NCBI GenBank assembly: GCA_964602655.1
Contig: CAZRSF010000030.1
Location: 1 to 64,000, forward strand
Direction: 5' to 3'
From: Moduliflexus sp964602655
GTDB taxonomy: Bacteria; Moduliflexota; Moduliflexia; Moduliflexales; Moduliflexaceae
DNA: 64,000 bases
Below, piece after piece: positions 60,659 to 64,000 of this stretch (positions are counted from its first letter, which is position 1; every line of letters starts with the position of its first letter). The notes below the pieces were generated by a model. It was not told where the DNA came from. It searched no databases and saw nothing but the letters and a program-made list of their open reading frames with translations. The translations under genes and the position numbers were made by a program.

Positions 60659-61672
60659 TTACGCCTGCGGCCATTCTTTCAGAATATTCTGCGCTTCGAA
60701 CAACAGTTTCACGTACTGCCCGCGTTCATACGCCCACGGGTCCTGACTGTTTTTCTTGCTCATCTTGCCGCGAAAATCTTCGATCTCTTTATAGCCTTTC
60801 TGCTCCATCCAGGCGTCGAGGTCGTTCACCAACGTTTGCAGATGCGTAACTTTATTGACGAATAGCGTACTGACGACCTGTACGCATTTCGCGCCAGCTA
60901 GAATCATTTTAATGACATCCTTGCCCTGGAAAATGCCGGTGCTGCTGCATACATCGCCGGTGAGATTCCCGTACAGCAGGCCAGCGTAGCGCAACGGCAC
61001 GCGGTTATCAATCGGATTGCTGAGATTGAAAGGGAAAATATTCTTTTCCGCATCCACATCGAAATCCGGCTGGAAGAAGCGGTTAAACAGGACGAAGCCC
61101 TTCACGCCCACCTGATCGAACCGCGACACCACTTGCAGCGGATTGGAATAAAACATGCTGAGTTTCACGCTGACCGGAATCGAAACGCTTCGCGCGACCG
61201 CTTCGGCGGCGGCGATCTGTTCGTCTTCGATGACGCTGCCGCTCAGGCCGATGTCGCGCGGATTGGCGTAAAAATTCAATTCCAGGCCATCCACGCCGGT
61301 ATCCTGCATCATCTTCGCGTATTCCACCCAGGTATCGCGAGTCACGCAGTTCAGGCTGCCGAACACCGGAATTTTGACGGCGTCTTTCGAGCGTTTCACC
61401 CACATCAGATGCTCTTTCGGCCCGGCATGTTCCATCGCGGGATGAATCCGGATCATTTCGGCGTGAAGCTCATCGTACCGTGAAACCTTTTCTTCCATGC
61501 GAAAGCGCTCTAACTGCATTTGCTCTTCGAACAGCGATTTGGTCACTAATGCGGCAGCGCCAGCCGCTTCAAGCTTTTGGATTGTTTCTACATTGCGCGT
61601 CAGTTCGCTTGCGCCCGCGATAATCGGGTTTTTTAACGGAATGCCCATGTAAGAAGTTGTTAACATCGCCAT
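60659..61672 (-). CDS. Dihydroorotate dehydrogenase-like flavoprotein
   Basis: A 337-aa FMN-dependent TIM-barrel protein of the DHOD superfamily: TSYMGIPLKNPIIAGASELT, IPVFGSLNCVTRDTWVEYAK, GVDGLELNFYANPRDIG, SIPVSVKLSMF, GVKGFVLFNRFFQPDFDVD and GDVCSSTGIFQGKDVIKMIL. It lacks the orotate-site serine/cysteine loop arrangement I would expect of PyrD, so it is the 'dihydroorotate dehydrogenase-like' subgroup of unknown substrate that often accompanies pyruvate:ferredoxin oxidoreductase. ATG 61672 follows AGGAGG by 8 nt. No pyrimidine genes nearby. Confidence 0.88.
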   Translation of the reverse strand: MAMLTTSYMGIPLKNPIIAGASELTRNVETIQKLEAAGAAALVTKSLFEEQMQLERFRMEEKVSRYDELHAEMIRIHPAMEHAGPKEHLMWVKRSKDAVKIPVFGSLNCVTRDTWVEYAKMMQDTGVDGLELNFYANPRDIGLSGSVIEDEQIAAAEAVARSVSIPVSVKLSMFYSNPLQVVSRFDQVGVKGFVLFNRFFQPDFDVDAEKNIFPFNLSNPIDNRVPLRYAGLLYGNLTGDVCSSTGIFQGKDVIKMILAGAKCVQVVSTLFVNKVTHLQTLVNDLDAWMEQKGYKEIEDFRGKMSKKNSQDPWAYERGQYVKLLFEAQNILKEWPQA

Positions 61673-61868
61673 AATATGTACCTCCTCAAATTCGTGGTGA
61701 TCTTTAGTGACGATAATTCGGCAAGTACGACTCCTGATGTCATAGATGCCATGTTCCAGAAAGGCAAGGGGTGATGTCAAAAAAAATTCGGCGAGGCAGG
61801 GCTGTTACAGCATTATTCAATTGCATTGACACGATACTCAGGAGTGCAATGAATACTGCTGTAAGTTC

Positions 61869-61970
61869 TCGTTCCACGCTCCGCGTGGAATGCCGATCAC
61901 GCGCCGCTCTGCGGCGCACACGGGACGCAGAGCGGCCGAAAGACCGCATTCCACGCGGAGCGTGGAACGA
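61869..61970. repeat. Nested palindromic element
   Basis: Perfect 25-bp inverted ends (TCGTTCCACGCTCCGCGTGG then AATGC) enclose an inner inverted pair, GCCGCTCTGCG / CGCAGAGCGGC. Total length is 102 bp, able to fold as a long hairpin with side stems. The rest of 61673-62012 has no gene I can support. Confidence 0.75.
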
Positions 61971-62012
61971 GGGAGTTTCCCCTCTCCTTCGGTGAGGTGA
62001 GGTGAGGAATGA

Positions 62013-62339
62013 TTAGCGCAAATACGGCTCGGCGTGAGCCTGACAGAGCCAGAGATAATGGCCTTCCGGCGTCAGCGTCGGACGCAGGCCGCCCCAGGTT
62101 TGCGCCGGGTCTTTGGCGTCGAGCAGCTTGCGCAGCGCCCGCAGTGCCGCGCCTTCGACGCGCTCTTCGAAATGTTCGCCGACGCGCTCTGCCAACTCGA
62201 AACTGCGATCATCGTCGAGCGCGGGCAATTTGTCAATCAGCGTTTCCATCAACTTCAAATCGTCTTTGAACGCGGGTTCGAAATCCAGCGGAAAAAATGA
62301 AAGCAGTTGACCGGCGAGCGGTTTGACGTATTTGAGCAT
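62013..62339 (-). CDS. Hypothetical protein, 108 aa
   Basis: An intact small soluble, mostly helical protein: MLKYVKPLAGQLLSFFPLDF, LMETLIDKLPALDDDRSFEL and AHAEPYLR. No domain that I recognise. GGAA lies 8 nt before ATG 62339. It is bounded by a palindromic element downstream and by the IS630 element upstream, which may have separated it from its promoter. Confidence 0.5.
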   Translation of the reverse strand: MLKYVKPLAGQLLSFFPLDFEPAFKDDLKLMETLIDKLPALDDDRSFELAERVGEHFEERVEGAALRALRKLLDAKDPAQTWGGLRPTLTPEGHYLWLCQAHAEPYLR

Positions 62340-62467
62340 CTTAAAGTTCCGTCAGATTCGTTAAACGGAAACCGAATATGTCCGCCATGTTTCCCGCCGA
62401 TAAATCGGCGGGCTATTCGCGGGCATCCCTCCGGGACGATTCATCTTTTGTTTGTAATACCAATTCT

Positions 62468-63528
62468 CTAAATAAATACACCATTTACGGCAGAGAGAAA
62501 ATAATCAAATCCAGTCAGCGACTGAAGCGTGTTACGTGTAAGACCGTCTAAAATTGTGCTCATCGCGACGAATAAGTCGTCAAGAGAGGCAAAATTTTTG
62601 AAGGCCATCCGATCTTTGATATATTGCCAGACTCGTTCAATCGGGTTGAGTTCTGGAGTCGCCGCCGGTTGAAAAATCAATGCAACATTCTCAGGGATTT
62701 CCAACTCTATCGCCAAATGAAACGTGCCCTGATCAAGAAGTATGATATGAAACGTGTGAGAAAACATCGCGGCGACCTGGTCGAGAAATGCCTGAAAGCA
62801 AATCGTATCGACAGGAGAAAAGGAAAAAAAGAAATGATCGCCGGTCGCCGGTTCAACGACCCCATACAGATACAAGGTTTGGTATTTATGCTGAAATGGG
62901 GCAATGGGCTTGCCCCCTTTGCCGGTAATAATCCGTCGGAGGATCGTCATCAACCCAAACCGGCTTTCATCCTGGGCGAACACCTTCACAGGCAACAGTT
63001 GGGTGTTCGCTTGTTGGGCATCGCGCAGGCATGCCGCAAACTCTTTTTTTTAAAGTGTTCTTCGTGAAACGGGTCTTTCTTGACATTGCTCTTTCTGGCA
63101 ACTTTGGGACGCGCCTTCAGTTTGACAGAGACCGTGGCATGCACCGTTTTATATGGCACATCAAGTCCATGCTGCTCTTTGAGCCACGCGCAGATGCTCT
63201 GATAGCCGTGGAAGCCTTCTGGGTGCGTGAGCCGCTCATTCAATTGCGATAACACGTCCCCCTGAATTCGTGGTGTCTTACCACAGCGATCTCGATGACT
63301 GATCACCAGGGACTGAAGGCCAGCTTGCTCATAGTGTGTGAACCATCGTTCCACCGTTTTTCGTTCAACATCAAGGGCGGTGGCAATGGCTTTTCGCGTC
63401 CGGCAATATCCCATCTTCACCAGAAATAAGGCATGAACCCGATTTCGTCGCTCTCGGTCAGGCATGGCGTTGAAAAGCGTCAAGAGTTCCTCGTGACTTT
63501 CGTGAATAGGTGGCAATGATTTTGGCAT
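62468..63528 (-). CDS. IS630 transposase made by -1 frameshifting
   Basis: Two overlapping frames together encode about 353 aa. The first (63528 to about 63045) has the helix-turn-helix part (TRKAIATALDVERKTVERWF; YQSICAWLKEQHGLDVPYKT). The second (to 62468) has the DDE catalytic domain: FAQDESRFGLM, HIILLDQGTFHLA and PELNPIERVWQYIKDRM. The reading change happens at A-AAA-AAG (63043-63049); a -1 slip gives continuous HFKKKEFAACLRDAQQ with correct IS630 similarity. ATG 63528 follows AGGAGG by 8 nt. No other damage is visible, so the element may be active. Confidence 0.88.
63017..63049 (-). promoter_or_regulatory. Programmed -1 frameshift signal
   Basis: The slippery heptamer A-AAA-AAG lies at 63043-63049 (within eight A residues). 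After a 7-nt spacer a small stem, GGCAT / ATGCC with a 9-nt loop (63017-63035), follows. Spacing and order match -1 frameshift signals of other insertion sequences and dnaX. Confidence 0.65.
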
Positions 63529-63617
63529 AGCGTACACCTCCTTTCACATCATTCTCTGTCACAACGTTGACGTTGTCAATGAAATTAAAGATGTATTTAA
63601 ATCAAGAATTGGTATAA

Positions 63618-63648
63618 GCTGTCAGACACCTTCAAGGTGTCTGACAGC
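63618..63648. repeat. Palindromic repeat family A, copy 5
   Basis: GCTGTCAGACACCT, TCA, AGGTGTCTGACAGC: a perfect 14-3-14 hairpin, 4 nt outside the IS630 tip. The inner arm pair is CT/AG, where other copies have GT/AC or TT/AA. Confidence 0.85.
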
Positions 63649-63704
63649 TAAGGTTGCGTTCTTCATGATCATTCCCGAACTTCGCGGATAGCAGCAACTA
63701 TTTA

Positions 63705-64000
63705 TTACGTGGGACGTTTCCCGGATTTCCGCCGCGCCGATTTGACCGACACCCCGACCAATCCAATCAGCAGCAGCGAATATGAAATGCCGATCCCGCC
63801 GAATTTGGCGAGCGTGAACACATTGGCGATCTTGGCGACGGCGGTAAGCTGCGTCGGATAGTTCAGAAGCATGGTCAGCATGCAGAGATTTTCGCAATAA
63901 TCAGCAAGACCGCCAAACAGCGTGAGCAGGCTGAGTTGTTGCAGCGGATGGTCTTCTGCGAACAGTTTGCGAAACAGATAGATGGTGGTGATGATGTAAA
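63705..64000 (-). CDS. Hypothetical membrane protein, C-terminal part
   Basis: This open frame enters from beyond the window edge and ends at 63705; about 97 residues are visible. It has a helical, partly hydrophobic sequence: ITTIYLFRKLFAEDHPLQQL, LTLFGGLADYCENLCMLTML, a likely membrane helix FGGIGISYSLLLIGLVGVSV and a basic tail RRKSGKRPT. The combination GGLADYCENL followed by a lysine-rich end resembles small uncharacterised membrane proteins of environmental bacteria. Function unknown; the start is outside. Confidence 0.6.
   Translation of the reverse strand, partial: YIITTIYLFRKLFAEDHPLQQLSLLTLFGGLADYCENLCMLTMLLNYPTQLTAVAKIANVFTLAKFGGIGISYSLLLIGLVGVSVKSARRKSGKRPT

Larger units (their letters stand above)
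62458..63614 (-). mobile_element. IS630-family insertion sequence
   Basis: The terminal inverted repeats ATACCAATTCT match exactly over 11 bp and for about 20 of 24 bp overall, with TA at both tips as expected for IS630-type TA target duplication. The element is about 1.16 kb and contains one transposase in two frames. It inserted next to a family A palindrome (63618). Confidence 0.85.

Noticed and set aside
60659..61672. pyrD (true dihydroorotate dehydrogenase)
   Set aside because: The sequence fits the DHOD-like subgroup and no pyrimidine genes are nearby; substrate residues of PyrD could not be identified.
1..64000. CRISPR array, tRNA, rRNA or prophage
   Set aside because: No regularly spaced direct repeats, no cloverleaf-forming stretch with a TTCRA arm that I could confirm, no rRNA words and no phage structural genes were found by reading; a tRNAscan/Infernal run would be decisive.

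Overview
The window is bacterial chromosome, roughly half G+C, from a diderm (Gram-negative-type) organism. Supporting signs are RseP with an ECF sigma / anti-sigma / RseB / HtrA envelope-stress operon, a lipid-A synthase N-terminal-type protein, a GT39 family glycosyltransferase, several lipoproteins and a Tat-dependent multicopper oxidase. The mix of DUF3536-type GH57, Uma2 and Rpn nucleases, HspR-type heat-shock control and very many intergenic palindromes suggests an uncultured lineage, perhaps of the KSB3/Modulibacteria kind. That placement is a guess from gene style, not a measurement. I see no rRNA, tRNA, CRISPR array or prophage.

Layout. 0-7 kb: a minus-strand cdsA-dxr-rseP-ispG-DUF502 lipid/isoprenoid cluster, interrupted by an Rpn-type nuclease gene. 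7-11 kb: a membrane protein and winged-helix regulator pair with an operator-like promoter, a periplasmic binding protein and a chemoreceptor. 11-20 kb: a LacI-type regulator divergent from a sugar ABC transporter (two tandem binding-protein copies, the first broken by an in-frame amber codon; two permeases; no ATPase) and a GH42 beta-galactosidase. 20-28.5 kb: SanA-like protein, Uma2 nuclease, MBL hydrolase, orphan amino-acid permease, nucleotidyltransferase, polA and a class II amidotransferase-like protein. 28.5-36 kb: a sugar kinase/pyrophosphorylase fusion with a second nucleotidyltransferase, then dnaJ-hspR and an unusual sigma-70 factor carrying three region-4-like modules. 36-46 kb: multicopper oxidase, LAB_N/GT39/phosphoesterase genes, a DJ-1-ECF sigma-response regulator-histidine kinase run and an FHA-cyclase protein. 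46-51 kb: YgeW carbamoyltransferase, glycerophosphodiesterase, and a scar region with a truncated PHP gene, an RHS toxin tip, a probable immunity gene, a second RHS stub and an oxidoreductase stub. 51-64 kb: secreted proteins, the algU-mucA-mucB-mucD-like operon, GH57, a dihydroorotate-dehydrogenase-like protein and an IS630 element with a probable programmed -1 frameshift.

The most striking signals beyond ordinary genes are: (i) the three-module sigma factor beside dnaJ-hspR; (ii) the GHMP-kinase/UDPGP fusion with domain order opposite to Fkp; (iii) the RHS toxin/immunity cassette bounded by two 142-bp RHS core repeats; and (iv) several families of intergenic palindromes, one with five 31-nt copies whose arms co-vary, plus two MITE-like elements with long terminal inverted repeats.
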